A stretch of 64,000 nucleotides of DNA from Lepeophtheirus salmonis (Eukaryota > Arthropoda > Copepoda > Siphonostomatoida > Caligidae), in the NCBI RefSeq assembly GCF_016086655.4, contig NC_052135.2, positions 13,854,363-13,918,362 of the forward strand, given 5' to 3'. The position numbers and the translations under genes are program-made. A model generated the notes under the pieces. It was given only the letters and a program-made list of their open reading frames with translations, searched no databases and was not told the origin of the DNA. This document shows positions 12,216-24,693 of the stretch, in pieces. Every line of letters begins with the position of its first letter. The stretch's first letter is position 1.

Positions 12216-14850
12216 AGTACTTTGTTTTTCATTTGAAACAAAAATATTACAAAGTACGGATTTTATGCTTATTTTTTTTGTAAATACGAGAGAGAGCTCA
12301 GATTTAATCTTGGAACCCTGTATGTTTAAGAAGAAACATGACTCAAGTGAAAAAATATTAAAAAAATTGACGTTGATAGACTTTCATGTATTTAGAATTC
12401 CATGGAATAAACTAGAGAACCATTATAAATTTTGTACACAATTTTTCAATTTGCTTGTCCATTGACAGCTTTAGACTTATTGATGGTGCTGTTGTTGTGA
12501 AGGATATTTTATAATATATTCAAATCCTTAAAGACCTAATTTTTGTTTTAATTTCTAAAAACTTTAATTTTGAAATAAGACATATTATCTGCGGCAACTG
12601 ACTGAAAAATAGATATTCTTCACTTATTCTATTTTTTTCTATGGTCTGTCGTCTTTGTCGCCTTTTTCTAACTAAAAAAAAAGAGCAAAAATTGCTATAG
12701 TTAGACGAAACCGACAGAAAAAATTATATCGTCTTCGTTATTCTACAACCTTATTATACAATTACACTCTGCTTATTCTTGTCAAACGATATTAAACCCG
12801 GGATTGGTCGGTACCAAAATTTTGACTTTCCGTCCTAAATATTTCGGATGTAACCAAATCTGGCACGAAAAGATATCTAGTGACAAGTTATATTTGAGAC
12901 ACTGTTTTCCTGAAAAAAGATTGAAAAAAACACCCAATTTTGTGAGGTAATAATTATAAGAGAAATACTATATATATCGGCCGTCAATGGAGACACAACG
13001 CAGAGATAAAGATGAATTTCATTTATTGTCCTTACGCCAAGTCGGCCTGACGTGGTAGAAAAATTAAAAGTGATATAACTTATCTCTAAGTATCTTTGGA
13101 CGCAAAAGACGACCCATGGAAACACCCTTGCTTGATGATGTCATTATTGGTATTATATAGTGACGTGATTATCAATCTATCACGACTGTGTTGTAGTATT
13201 AACAATCAAGCTTAAAAGCCTAATTCTGATAATGATGCCAAGAATAAGCACGGAGTTTAAGAATATGGCACGTTTTTCATAACAGGTACAAGACCGATTT
13301 TAATTTCCATATGATATGTCAATACAATGCAAAGAAATATCAATTTAGAAAGAAGATAAAACATTTTAATTAAGGGATTTAAAGTAGTAGTTGTAATAAG
13401 CTCAATACAATCAATGAAACTTATGGTAGATAATCATAGACTCGATATATTAATGCTATAATTAAAATTAATTACAAATGGATCATTATCACAAGGAACA
13501 TAATAAAATATATAAGGGCCGATTGTTTCATCAATCCTAAGTATATATACATTTTTACATGATAAAGCAATTTTAACAGATGAAACACAAACAAAAATGG
13601 TGTCCATATGGCTATATTCAAATAAGAAAAGATAATAGGGCCAAAATCAGTTAATTAGCCAATTCTTCCTATTCATGTAATAATTGTTGGATAGTGATCA
13701 CAGATTAACAAGACAAGTTTGAATTAAACTGGCAATGTTCAATACACTGGTAATGTAAAAAGAAGGAGAAAATCGATAGTTGACATGAAAATATATTTTT
13801 TTTGTCAGTGAGCCCGTCAAATACAAATAGATTCATTTTACCCATAGAAACAATTATTAATTCGAAACTGCATACATAAAATGCAAATCCTAATAACTAC
13901 TATGTATTTGCAATATTTCAATTTAGATATAAAAAAATCACTTGTCTTTAAACTATCTATTTCTTCTTTCAAATTGCAATATTAGTTTAAATATGGCTTC
14001 ATGACCATGATTATACAATCTCTTGTATTAGAGACATATACTACCTACATACAATTAGAAATGTCCAATGTTGTACATTGATGAATATTTATCAATCAAA
14101 AGGTTTTTATTTATTTATCTACCTATGAATTTTATATTATCAGAATAATGATCTTAAAAATACTATTATACAGTTTTCATAATAATATTATAGAAAAACA
14201 GTCCTTAGTTAGTAGGTAAAATTAGAGGATCCAATAGTAATTCTAAAACTTCAATGGACAGTCAATAAAAAAATGACTGTCCATCGATCTTTAATCAAAT
14301 TAAATAACACAAAGCTAGAAATAGATATTTCGTAGAGCATGAGAAAAGACAGAAGTGAGACTTATGGTACCAGTTTTAAGATCCTGGTATGTATCAGCTT
14401 CCTGTTACATGAAATTGGGAGATAATATGTATTACTGATATAGACAAAAGGAATTACATTAACATTAGAGCAAGGAAAATATTTTAAAAATGTACCTATT
14501 TAAACATTTTTATTCGATTATGCACTTTAAAAATATCACAGCAAAATTACATTCTTTATTCAGAGAGATATGTTTTCACCACGACGATCTATTATATAAT
14601 GAACAAAAAAAAAAAAAAAAGACAACCTAAACAGTTTTTCCTTTTCTAATCATAGAGTGGTTACTTTTCTCTAGGTTTTTGCCCATACTTACCCATTGCA
14701 GGTTCTAGGCACTTCTACATTTCACGATTTTACGTATATAAAGTCTATGAGGTAAAATTGTGGAATTTTTGATAAAGTACATACGGGAAAAACTATTGCA
14801 AGACTGAAAATGAGTCCAATATTAGATGCTTTATCACAGACTTCTTCATT
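12216..14850. other. Unassigned AT-rich sequence
   Basis: No gene is recognised. A minus-strand frame at 12877-13125 is slightly less AT-rich but shows no domain. An imperfect palindromic patch lies at about 12640-12740 (GTCTGTCGTCTTTGTCGCC facing AGACGAAACCGACAG). Confidence 0.45.
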
Positions 14851-14859
14851 GATATATCT

Positions 14860-15440
14860 TTTTAATTTTCAAAATGATTTCCTTTGAGTGCTACCATGGC
14901 CTCCAACCTGGTCTTAAAGTTGCCGCAGCATTGACTTCGGACATGCCTTCCACTGCTGCTCAAGGGAGGCCTTAAGATCATCCAAATTTTGGTTAGGAGT
15001 AGCACAAGCTCTCTTATCGACTACACCCCAAGTTGCATAGTTGAAGGGGATTAGCCTGGGGAGGAAGGTGGTTAATTGACCCACTATACTTTAACCGAGA
15101 CAACAATTTCTGACCTCTCTCGACATAGTGTGTCTTGGTTGCTGTTGAAAAGAGTTTCCGATGTCGTCATACATTAAAAGCCTTCCCCAAATCCTTCATA
15201 TACCTCCTCAAAGTCCCATTACTAAAATTTAGAGCCTATATATGTTTCTTTGAATCTACTAGACTGGACTTCTTGGGATCCCGATGTCCACAACTTCCAA
15301 GATCCCGATATTCTGGCATCTACCGCTTCCAGGGGACTTCTCAAGTCTCTGAACTGTCGCCCCGATGCTTTTAATCTTATAAAAAGACTCTTGGAGCATA
15401 TACTTACATATATTAATAAAAAAAATGGACCACAAATTCC
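14860..15440 (-). pseudogene. Tc1/mariner-like transposase, internally deleted
   Basis: Reading down the minus strand, the N-terminal half keeps scattered pieces of the helix-turn-helix and linker region, best seen as HRKLFSTATKTHYVERGQKL then LSRLKYSGS (about 15170-15080), matching the pre-catalytic KxxLLSRLK motif. It then jumps to the C-terminus: IPFNYATWGVVDKRACATP, NQNLDDLKASLEQQWKAC, and after a stop RLEAMVALKGNHFEN. The whole first two-thirds of the DDE/D domain is missing, and the NPLDYATW aspartate is Asn. Relatives are about 350 residues. Several stops and shifts confirm decay. Two plus-strand ORFs across 15135-15453 are antisense shadows. Confidence 0.75.
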
Positions 15441-15459
15441 ACTAATCTTCTAGAGCTCT

Positions 15460-15785
15460 TGCAAATACTTCTATTATGGTGTAGCTAATATAGTTATCTT
15501 GTTAAGATAGATAATTTATCATATACATATATATTATAATAAATATAGATACCTACTAAAAAAAGTTAATGTTTACGTCATATCATAGTATAAATACAAT
15601 ATATCTACTAATGCCATTCTCTACCGTTAGTACACTCCTTTCTAAAATGTTTCAATACCCAATTACATTAATTGGAACCTATATTTATGAGAGGTTCAAT
15701 ATATGTTTTACTTCTTAATCTGGTTTTCAAATGAAGTTTAAAGGAGGTAAGAATTAGAGAGAGTTATATGTATTTATAACTTAAA
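15460..15785. other. Unassigned AT-rich sequence
   Basis: Nothing recognised between the two Tc1-like pieces; very AT-rich with short TA repeats near 15520-15540. Confidence 0.45.
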
Positions 15786-15789
15786 CGTC

Positions 15790-16105
15790 TCTTTCGTGCG
15801 GAGTTGACACTCTGCACAGGAGTCCTTCTTCGAATATCCAAAATCAACAGTTTATGACGTGATTAAGGCCTTTAATGAAGAAGAAAGACTGGCAGAGCAG
15901 CTTATTTGGACTAAAAGGTTCATAGCTGGCTCCAAAATATCAATTGACACTCATATAGATACGCCAATTGCTAGGGTGGCCATGAACCGCAAAATGAGCA
16001 AAAGGGCCATCAAAAATACCATCAGAATTGACCTTTTTATTTGTCTAGGGTCAGAGCTTCAAATCATCTGCTAACAGAGCAAAACAAATATAGATATAAA
16101 TAATA
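15790..16105 (+). pseudogene. Tc1-like transposase DNA-binding domain relic
   Basis: The plus strand gives YPKSTVYDVIKAFNEEERLA (frame of 15859), a classic second helix of the homeodomain-like HTH in Tc1-type transposases. Then come a divergent linker, TPIARVAMNRKMSKRAIKN (the second helix-turn-helix), and after a frame change RVRASNHLLTEQNK, matching the LLTE motif that precedes the catalytic domain. Upstream, LFRAEL in another frame looks like the first helix, so one frameshift lies near 15805-15815. The sequence stops resembling a transposase just after LLTEQNK, so the catalytic domain is absent. This is a separate fragment from the minus-strand copy 350 bp upstream. Confidence 0.75.
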
Positions 16106-16635
16106 TTCCTTTCCTAATCCCACAACCATAAGAAAATGGCGTAGTAGATAATGGCTAATATGGCTAGTATGGATAAGGATATGGCTATTAAGTTGATTAT
16201 TTTATTTCATTTAATCATATTGAAGAAGCTATAAACAATAAAACTTAATTGCATTTTATCAATACGTAGCACCCATGATAATGTTTTTTGTTTTTGAGAA
16301 TTTTGACGGATTTTGTTTTTATTTTTTTAATAAATACCTAATAACTTGAGAAGTAAAAATTAGAAAAGTGGAAAAAGACAAAATTTGGCAAATAACTTTT
16401 TTGAAAAATTTGACAGTTAAAGTTTAACTTTTTAATAAAACACTGATTTGTTTAAAAGAAAAACACAATTTTTGAATACAGAAAATTGTAATAAAAAAGT
16501 AATTGACAAAAAAAATTATTTTCCTCAAATATGACAACAATATTTTAGGTAGGTCCCCTACCCCCCATCATGCATGCACACCCATAGTCATGGGACTAGC
16601 TTCCATGCTGTAATTAAACCATTCCCAACTTTTAC
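16106..16635. other. Unassigned; A/T-rich low complexity
   Basis: 16275-16560 is rich in A and T runs but lacks the family A core phrase and termini, so I do not assign it to A. The end (CCCCTACCCCCCATCATGCATGCACACCC) is a GC patch of unknown origin. Confidence 0.4.
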
Positions 16636-16639
16636 TTTA

Positions 16640-16800
16640 TACAAGTCATGAGTTTAATTCGAAGATGGTCACTAATCATTTATTGCAAGTCCGACAAAAG
16701 TCTGAAATCTAAGATGCTCTACTCCCAAACATGATTCAAATTGTCAGGATTGTCAAGTTCATTTTCGGTTTCTTTTATTTCTATTTTTATTTGCCAGGAG
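16640..16800 (+). repeat. Family D repeat fragment
   Basis: Carries TCAAATTGTCAGGATTGTCA and TTTTCGGTTTCTTTTAT, matching the distal part of family D (compare 38960 and 47230). It faces the longer inverted copy that starts 50 bp further on, so the two form an imperfect inverted pair. Confidence 0.5.
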
Positions 16801-16849
16801 GACGTGTTTTATGCATCACATGTTATCAAGAATTCTTATACTCTTGTAT

Positions 16850-17165
16850 GAAAGAACATTTAACCTATAAGTAATGATAAAAATCCTGTGTAGAATGGGC
16901 ATGTTAAAAAAGAAACCAAAAATCAACATGGTAAATCTGACAAGTTGAATAATATTTTGAAGGGGAGAGAAAGAATATAGCTCATGACATTTCATCTCAT
17001 AAGCTATAATCAGCTGTGACAAGAGAGGAAAGAGAAAAGGATATAGACAAAGTCATTGGCTAGAATTACTTCGATGCCAATCCCCCATTCTACTCTGAGT
17101 CCAACAAGGACTTACAATTATAACTCTGTAGCAAATCCTCAGGGGTACGCTCCATCTTTTATGAG
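16850..17165 (-). repeat. Family D dispersed repeat, inverted copy
   Basis: The reverse complement of family D: GGGCATGTTAAAAAAGAAAC, AAGCTATAATCAGCTGTGAC, TCTGAGTCCAACAAGGACTT and GGTACGCTCCATCTTTTATG occur in reverse order to copy 47000-47305. The plus strand here corresponds to the possible coding sense and gives peptides such as SAVTREERER and YSESNKDLQL in shifting frames. Confidence 0.65.
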
Positions 17166-17394
17166 CACACAGGAACGTTCAAACAGGTTTTGAATATAAT
17201 TAATCTATTTAGAAAATGATGTTGACTACTGAGAAATTAAAAAATAATGACAACTGCTATGGAAAAAAAAATCCATCTTTAAAATACCAATTACATATTA
17301 ATAGGCTAGATAAAAAATATACCGAATTTTCAATACTGCTTATTAGTATAAAGTAATCCCTATTGCGTAGTAAACGAAAAGGAACACTGATGAT

Positions 17395-17600
17395 TTGATG
17401 TATTAAGCCTTGTAGACCTCGGAGTAGAATTGAGGAAAGACTTGGGAGTAAATCCTGTCTATATCTTTAGTTTGTGTTTATTTTGCTCATATCATATCTT
17501 GTCGTGGCTAACTTTATGAAGCGTCATGACAGCTAAGCTGTTCATCCCTAAATATTCTTCATATTATCAGGGAGACTACCTTAATTTTTCTTTATTTTTA
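17395..17600 (+). repeat. Family D repeat, diverged copy
   Basis: Ordered but weak matches to D: AGCCTTGTAGACCTCGGAGTAGAATTG at the start, then GAAGCGTCATGACAGC and TCTTCATATTATCAGGG. It is more diverged than the other copies. Confidence 0.4.
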
Positions 17601-17609
17601 TTAACATAC

Positions 17610-18905
17610 CGGCGGCTAATATCATTTTAATCTAAGACTCGTCTCATAAAAATGATGCCATTTAGTCAGATATTGGCGTTCACTTAAATCCCTGTTAAAA
17701 ATATATATTCATATGAGGCTCTCGAACTAACTCAGATAAAAAAATACATGTGATTTATAAAGATGTTTCTCCATTAATCACATGCTAAATGGTCATCAAG
17801 TTGAGGCTTATTACTCGTATAAGTATTTTGACAGACTTTATTTAAATATCTGTCAAAACCTAATCTCTGAGTAATGAGTCACTTGTCTACCTACAAATAT
17901 ATGTATCTACCTATGTAAATCTTTCCTTTATCAATAGGTCTGCAACGACAGAAAAGGAAAAAATGAATATTACAAATAAGAAAATCTTTTGATTGATCGT
18001 GATATCATTAATTCACCTTTTGGAATGGAGCACTGGTCTATTCATGTAACCTCAAGAAGACATTCCAGAATAGAGAGGTTTGGGGAAGTACCAGCATAAT
18101 AATAATATATGCTTGGGTGTTAATCTTTTCATTGAAGATATTAACTTTGAACCCCCCTTGTAATCAGAATAACATTTCTTCCTTCCTTATTGAAAGTAAT
18201 ATAAATTGAAGATAACAGTTTCAGATAGTATAAATGAGGTTTGGAATCAGAGATGCTTTAAACATCTCGTGAATGTCAACCTGATAAATATGTCACTTGG
18301 AGCTCGGTTAAGATTATATTTACTTATGATGCACATTTTTATGACTCCTTTACTCTAGATACAATGTATCAAAATTCATGGGCTGAATCCGTATTTAATG
18401 TCAAATGCATTTGAAATGATTTTATTTATAGCTGTGCTGTTCAATGTGTGTCCCATATATAAATATTTTTCTATGTATATTCGACAGTTCAGAGTTCATT
18501 AGCAAAAAACAAAAAAGTTGATATTTTTTACGTCATTCCATAGATTTTAATATTTATATGTACGTATATAGATATAATATCAAGTTTTGAATATAATAAC
18601 CTTTCCGTGAGGAGTTTACAAATATAGGTTGGGCAAAAACATTGTACACATGTGTTTTAGATACAATCTCAAAGGGTTCAAAAAGTTGTGTTTAGAATTG
18701 TTAGGAATGGATTCCACTGCACCAATCATATTTCACATGGGAAAAGGAAATATCTTATATCTTGTACAACTTGAATGAATGCCATTTGTATACATATATG
18801 TAACGTATCAACATAAAAGCAGAATGGGATAAAAAATAAGAATTTGAGATTAATGGAGTTTCCTATTTCTAGCTATTTCACTTCATAAAAAAGGGTCATA
18901 TGACT
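17610..18905. other. Unassigned AT-rich sequence
   Basis: No coding, RNA or terminal-repeat signal that I can support. Confidence 0.5.
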
Positions 18906-18910
18906 TTTTA

Positions 18911-19276
18911 CAGGAGCGTTCGCAGGATTATATATAAATATGTATTTATTTTATTCGGGGGAAGGGGAAAGGCTTGGTTTTTGGATTTAAAAAAAAAAAA
19001 AATCTGTATCTATTTAAAAAAAAGTAGTATTTTTTTTTAAATAAAATTTCAAAAAATCATAGCTATTCACAAAAAATTTGAAAAATTAAGTTTTTTTTTT
19101 TTTTTTTTCAAATATTAAATTTTTTTTGAAAGATAATTCAAAAGTCTATGGCTATTAAGATAATATTAATTTTTTAAGAAAAATATGTATACAAAAAATG
19201 CAATTTAAAATGCTAAATTTTTTGGAAAAAAAAAATCAAAAATCCATAACTATTCACATATTTTTTTTTTTTTTCT
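18911..19276 (+). mobile_element. Family A element, right end lost
   Basis: Begins with CAGGAGCGTTCGCAGGATTA followed by TATATAAATATG, then a G-rich stretch and GGCTTGGTTTTTGGATTT, the standard left side of A. The interior repeats the A core (AATCATAGCTATTCACAAAAA, ATAACTATTCACATA). No GCGGACGCCCCTG end follows, so it is truncated on the right. Confidence 0.7.
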
Positions 19277-19279
19277 TTT

Positions 19280-20885
19280 ACAACTATCACTCAATGAACG
19301 TTGATAGTTTGAATTCCAATTAGTTCATATTAATGTAACTAAGGAATTATTTCTCAACAATTATCTTAAAATAATTCCTTACATGGAAAAAATTATTTTA
19401 CTATTGCCTGATTTTAGGTCTTTTTCTGTTATATTTTTATAAGAAAAGTTTGTCGGATACGATAAAAGTAACATCAATCCGTTATTGATGATTAGCAGGC
19501 AGAAAAAGACAACATGACATTGTTCATACCTTAAACATTTGGCGGACACTGTATGCTTACTTTCATTAATGTAGTAAATCTGGAAAGAAGGACACATTGG
19601 ATATACAGAAGATATGAGAAGAATACGTTTCCTGGTGCCATCTGTATCCACAGTCCAATCCTCGTTAAAAATATATAATTCACCATAAGTCGAAGTTTTA
19701 TTTAATGGTGTTGGAAACCATTGTATGGAAATACTATTGCTTTAGTCATTTTATTATTAATAGGAGTATATTTTAACTAGGATTTTCATCCTAGTCAAAA
19801 TAAGAAAGAAATATTAAATATAATTAGAGGTGAAATTAAGTGGGGAAGGGGATTCTTTCCATTCAAGGCTGAATAATCACTGGTTCAACTGGTATTTGTT
19901 GATGATAAATCCCCTGTCTTGATGTCACAAAGCTATCTTATTAGTATCTTTCATGCGTTCCTTCAAACAAAAGAAGATAATATTATCCAAAATTATATGG
20001 CAATTACGTCATCCTCTCCAACTGCTAGACCATTTCTATTTAATTGTGATGATATTAATTCAATTGGCGGAACATGAATGACGAGACCATCCACAATTGA
20101 CACAAATACATTGTAATTCTTAATAGCACTGTGATATGCCTCTATATACATAAGGGTTTAGGCATTTTGCCAACGTATACATAGGATTATACATATTTTG
20201 TAAATCATCATCTTACAAACAAAGCATTTTGTGTAGCTACAAAATAATGGTTAAATATATATGGCATTTGATAGTAACTTGAAATGAACTGATACGTAAT
20301 AATGGCGAGGGGGATGTAAAAAAAAAACCTTGAGTATGTACCAAAACAACGATAAAGATCTTTATTTTTAGAGACCCATGGTGTTATTCTATATAGTTAT
20401 TGTCATTCCATTCAAAACAAAGATTTTATTTCTTCCCAAAGGAAAATTTGATACTCTGAGAATCTACTTACAACGTATGTGGTGAATTTATTATGTATAT
20501 ACTTTTGTACAAATTTTGAGATATATTTGATTAAAAGTTTCAATTGATGTATAAAAGACGACGGAAGGAAGTCTTTTTTTTTTTTGTGCTATTATTATAG
20601 ATCTACGACTCAGATGACAGTTTCTATAAACATATATCATTTGAAAACCATTAACTAACTGATTTAAACGAACGTGTAGTACTCAACTCCGGACTTCGAC
20701 CCACTTTTATAAGAGATTTATTCGAGTATCGTTCAAATTTACGATATTTCCTTTTTTTTTTATCATTTAATATCTGTTACTCGCACATGACTTGTACTCA
20801 AATATGTAGAGCTCTGATTTTTAATCATCTTTGAAATGATTTGCCAAATTTTTATTTACTTTTTCCATGATTATTAATTCATTGA
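19280..20885. other. Unassigned; one unexplained ORF
   Basis: A 90-codon minus-strand frame at 19379-19651 (contains KRILLISSVYPMCPSFQIYY) is less repetitive than its surroundings, but I recognise no domain and see no convincing splice signals. Otherwise nothing. Confidence 0.4.
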
Positions 20886-20889
20886 ACTC

Positions 20890-21085
20890 ACGTTCCATGG
20901 AACGCCGTTCAATTTTTGAAGGCTGCAAACAGAAAAAACTAACAGAGGGTTCAGTCTCGAGAATATGGTGTATGGTGAAGCAATTTGATGCCTAATCTAT
21001 GCAATTTTGCCATTGTGTTCAGTAATTAGTTACACACTGCATTGTTTGAAGAAATGGTACTTTTTTATTTTTCAAATGGGGGCGT
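20890..21085 (-). pseudogene. mariner transposase fragment
   Basis: On the minus strand the frame MAKLHRLGIKLLHHTPYSRD is followed, after a stop and a shift, by a remnant of PSDFFLFADL. In mariner DD34D transposases this stretch joins the HQDNAPCH aspartate to the SPDLAPSD aspartate. Just upstream, KKVPFLQTMQCVTNY is the degraded VxFxQDNAxCH block, so the second Asp is gone. The matching DNA recurs at 22.87-22.93 kb, where the intervening part is deleted, so both derive from one family. No termini are seen. Confidence 0.7.
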
Positions 21086-21089
21086 CCAT

Positions 21090-22300
21090 GATTATTAATT
21101 TAATGTTGAAATAAGGATATGATCTTAAACGAAGAATGACAATCCTTTTTTTTTTTTTTTTTTAAATATTTGTATAACTTTTGAATTTCTTTAAACAAAA
21201 ATATTTTTTATGGATTAAATTAAATTTCAAGGATATTCATAATAGGACAAATTACGGAGAATAAACCCTTTTGTAACAATGGTTTCAAATATATAAAATT
21301 GGCTAGGTAAAGAAAAGGTTAATGCATTAATTTATAGCTATTACTCTGCTTATATATATATAGGTATATAAATTCATTATATATTATATTTATAATTAAT
21401 AAATACGTTAAAGCAATGGATAAGAATATCCTTCATTGGTTGTATTATAACTTAAAAATATGTCATTGTTATTTTACCCAATGAATGACTATCTTGAAGG
21501 ATGACTCATTCCGAAGATACTCATCGAAGTACAAAATAGAAATGGCAATCCTATTATATTTTTAAAGTAATTGATACTTTTTGCAAACTCATTAGTACAT
21601 ATTTGAATACTACCTATTTCTATGATTTTTAATTATTTAAAACCTTTTAGCGTTTTGACGATTTGAGTCTAGTCGTTAAGGATTGACTTGAGTCAATAAA
21701 TTAGAAAAAGAGTAAAAGTGTCACTATACCAATATTTTTGTAATCATATTTGAATACTTTTTGATAAGCGTTGTAAGCGTTCTGTTGTTTGGGGTTCTGT
21801 TCATTATTATATATATTTTTGTTCAACGTTCATCCATTATTGTCGTTCTGCTCCGCGTTCCAATCATGAGATAGTACCATACACTTTACGACAGCAATAT
21901 GCAACTTCCACTTTGATAATATCAAGGAGCATCATATGCAAACTAGGTTTCAAGGTTTTTACACCATAATCTGGTGAATATTAGAGTTTAAATGAGCCCA
22001 GCACAACATCAAGACAAAAAAAAAATGGACCGAGCACTAGTCCAGTGGTGGTCACGATCCCTGTGGGGTTTGCAGGAAACAACAGAGGTGTCGCGAGATG
22101 ATTTGCAAAACGAAGATTATAATTTATATTTATTTTGCTTTGAACGCTAAAATCTCATTTCATAGTTTAAAAAAATTTATTTTACTTTAATAGAACGCAC
22201 ATTTCATATAACGCTGTTCAATTTTGCTTATCGTTCACAAACCTGCTTATTCGAATAAAATTGTATAACAAAAGTTTACGTAAGAGCAAGTTGCATACAC
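21090..22300. other. Unassigned; scattered GTTC-rich phrases
   Basis: Phrases such as CCGCGTTCCAATCATGAGAT (21855) and AACGCTGTTCAATTTTGCTT (22210), together with TGGAACGCCGTTCAATTTTTG just before (20898), are similar, suggesting a decayed repeat into which the mariner pieces inserted. No gene is seen. Confidence 0.35.
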
Positions 22301-22301
22301 T

Positions 22302-22465
22302 TACAGGGGCGCCCGCAGATTTTCTGTTTCAGGTAGGTGAACGGAAAAAGCTCATAAATTTGAAGACGATGCTAAAAACAATCTTTATTGTTCCCTTGTT
22401 TTATAGAAAAACATTTTTTAGCTTAAAATATTGTGTCTTTTTTTTTTGTAGGGGGGAGGGGATTA
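22302..22465 (+). repeat. Possible family A solo end
   Basis: CAGGGGCGCCCGCAGATTTT resembles the A terminus; a T run and GTAGGGGGGAGGGG follow 120 bp later. The A core phrase is missing and no second terminus is seen. The 90-codon ORF across it shows no motif. Confidence 0.35.
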
Positions 22466-22689
22466 CGTCATTTCTAGGACAATTTGTTTATGATGTGATG
22501 CCACTAAAAGAATTAGTTTCCGTATCAATTTAGTATAGTACCATTTTAAAAGCTTCAGTTCAACGGTACAGGCATACCAAACCACATCAAAGGATACATT
22601 AATTATAAATTCCTTTTCTCGTCAGCTGAAAAGTTCGAGGCTAACAAAGTAAATGAGATGTATTTAGCAAAAATCGATTTTTTTTATTC

Positions 22690-23175
22690 AATGTGGTATT
22701 CTTCGTAATATTTTTCGAGGGGCAATACAACAGTTCTAGTGATTATACAATTTTCCAATGCCATTTTTATAGAACAATTTCTCTTTAGTTTCAAAATAGT
22801 CCTCATTTTTCGTGATTACCTCTTCAATAACTTTTTTTTATGAGCATTCCTTTGAAGTCTGCAAACAGAAAAAAGTCAGTAATTAGTTACACGATACATT
22901 GTTTGAAGAAATTGTACTTTTTTCTTTTTCAAAGTGGGGCCGTTTTTTGGCGATTTCATCCTTAAAACGCCCCAACAATGGTATGCAATAATAGCTTTGG
23001 ATGATTACTCCCTTTTTCAGGAATTCATTTAATGTTATACCATAAGCATCCAAGAATAAAAACTGTTGAGTCTTTTGGAACTTTGAATTTGGTTCATTGC
23101 CTGTATTACACTCGACTGACAGTCGATTGAACTCTGGAGTGTAGTGATGTAGACACGTTTCATTCAATGTCACAA
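22690..23175 (-). pseudogene. mariner transposase, internally deleted
   Basis: A 96-codon minus-strand frame from 23173 reads TLNETCLHHYTPEFNRLSVE, then DAYGITLNEFLKKGVII, QSYYCIPLLGRFKDEIAKKR and PHFEKEK. These are the central blocks of mariner transposases (GDETWLHHYxPExxxxSxxW, DxxGxxxxxYLxKGxTI, SEYYxxLLxRLxxxIxxKRP). The first catalytic Asp is Asn (NET) and the QDNAxCH block has decayed to SNNVSCN. After the stop, the sequence skips the third-Asp region and resumes in other frames with DFKGMLIKKKVIEEVITKN and YFETKEKLFYKNGI, the family's C-terminus. The full family length is about 345 residues. Inactive by deletion and active-site loss. Confidence 0.85.
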
Positions 23176-23179
23176 ATTG

Positions 23180-24690
23180 TTTAAATAATTTTCATTTATT
23201 ACGGTTGAATTTCCCTAAGAATTGTTCCGAATCATGAACACTTTGTTCCTTTTGATCGATTATAAATATAATTGACTGTATAATTGATTATTTTACCGTT
23301 GCTTTAGTGTTTATCCTTAAAAATGATTTCCTTAACGGACGCGTGATAGAAATATCCCTTATATTTTTCATATATCTTAGAAATAGTATACTATGACGAG
23401 TTAAGGAGCTATATTAAGAGACAATTTGTACAAACATCTCATAATGGGTATCACATTTATTAGTTGGAATCCTTCAAGTCACTCAAAAATGTATAATAAG
23501 TCCTTTAAAAAAATCAATAAAATCTCATTTAGACCTATAAATATAATAAATTGTGATTGATTAGATAATTACTTAGGAACTGATGGGCTTTAAAAATACT
23601 AACATTTGATAACGTTTAGTAATATAAATTTTCTCGAGCTTTATCTAATTTGAAATTCATTTGAGTAGAATTGAGTCAATAATTGTTCGATTCGACAAGA
23701 CAAAAAAAACATTTATAGAAAAAAAATATATAGTATCAAATGTTGCCGTAACTTTTTGGGAGAAAAGTTAATTATTTTGGTAATTAACTTTTTATTTTAA
23801 AATGTTATTAAAGATCATATTAATTTATATTGGTGCGTACTACATATAAAAAGCCAAGCCAGTGATAATTTTTTCCCATGTACAAGATTTATGAGTCAAT
23901 ATCTAATTGTGGAAAAAAAAAAATATTATGGAGTTATTACAAAGTTATTATAGGAACAGCAAATTTTTTAGGAGGGTCGTATATTATCTAACTTTAGTTA
24001 TTTATAGCTACACTATATATGATATTAACATTAATTCAAAGAATCATCTATAGCCTTTTCAATGCTATAAACATATGTACATATTTATGCAATTAAATAT
24101 TTGAATGTCTTTGTTCGTTCAATAGGAAAATAAGCCCTTAATGGGAAATGTATTCTACGAAAATGTATTCAAATTTGTAAAAAAAAAAATGTTATTTGAA
24201 TTTTAAGTGTCCATAATCAAAAACACATAATGGGAGGATAGTCATAGCTTTATAAGTAATTTAAATACAACATATATATTTGTTGTTTGTGAAATCCCTA
24301 TTAAATATACCCCTTGGCAATATACAACAATTTCAGATCCATCATTTATTGAACAAAATATCCTCATAGGTCTTGCCTATTTTTTATGTTGTACAGTTCA
24401 AATCCTTGTTAACTTTAGTTGATTTAATTATGCTAAGTTACATCTATGATGTCAGTTCTTTAACCATTACTTGTTACTCATCTTTTAACCTTGATTTCTC
24501 AGCTATCCTGTTATAGTAACATCTTACGAATAAGGAAACACCATTTATTTCATAACCAGATAATCCCAATTGAATCAAGAACTGTATGTATTTCAAAGGG
24601 TATTTCCCTTATAAATGTTAAATTGACTATTTAAGTGTGAGCATTCTTACCCTGAGAATTCATATCCGCACATAATTTTGTATTTATGTA
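23180..24690. other. Unassigned AT-rich sequence
   Basis: No gene, RNA or repeat boundary recognised. Confidence 0.5.
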
Positions 24691-24693
24691 CTA

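Noticed and set aside
16275..16560. A/T-rich block as another family A copy
   Set aside because: It lacks the CATAGCTATTCAC core phrase and both termini.
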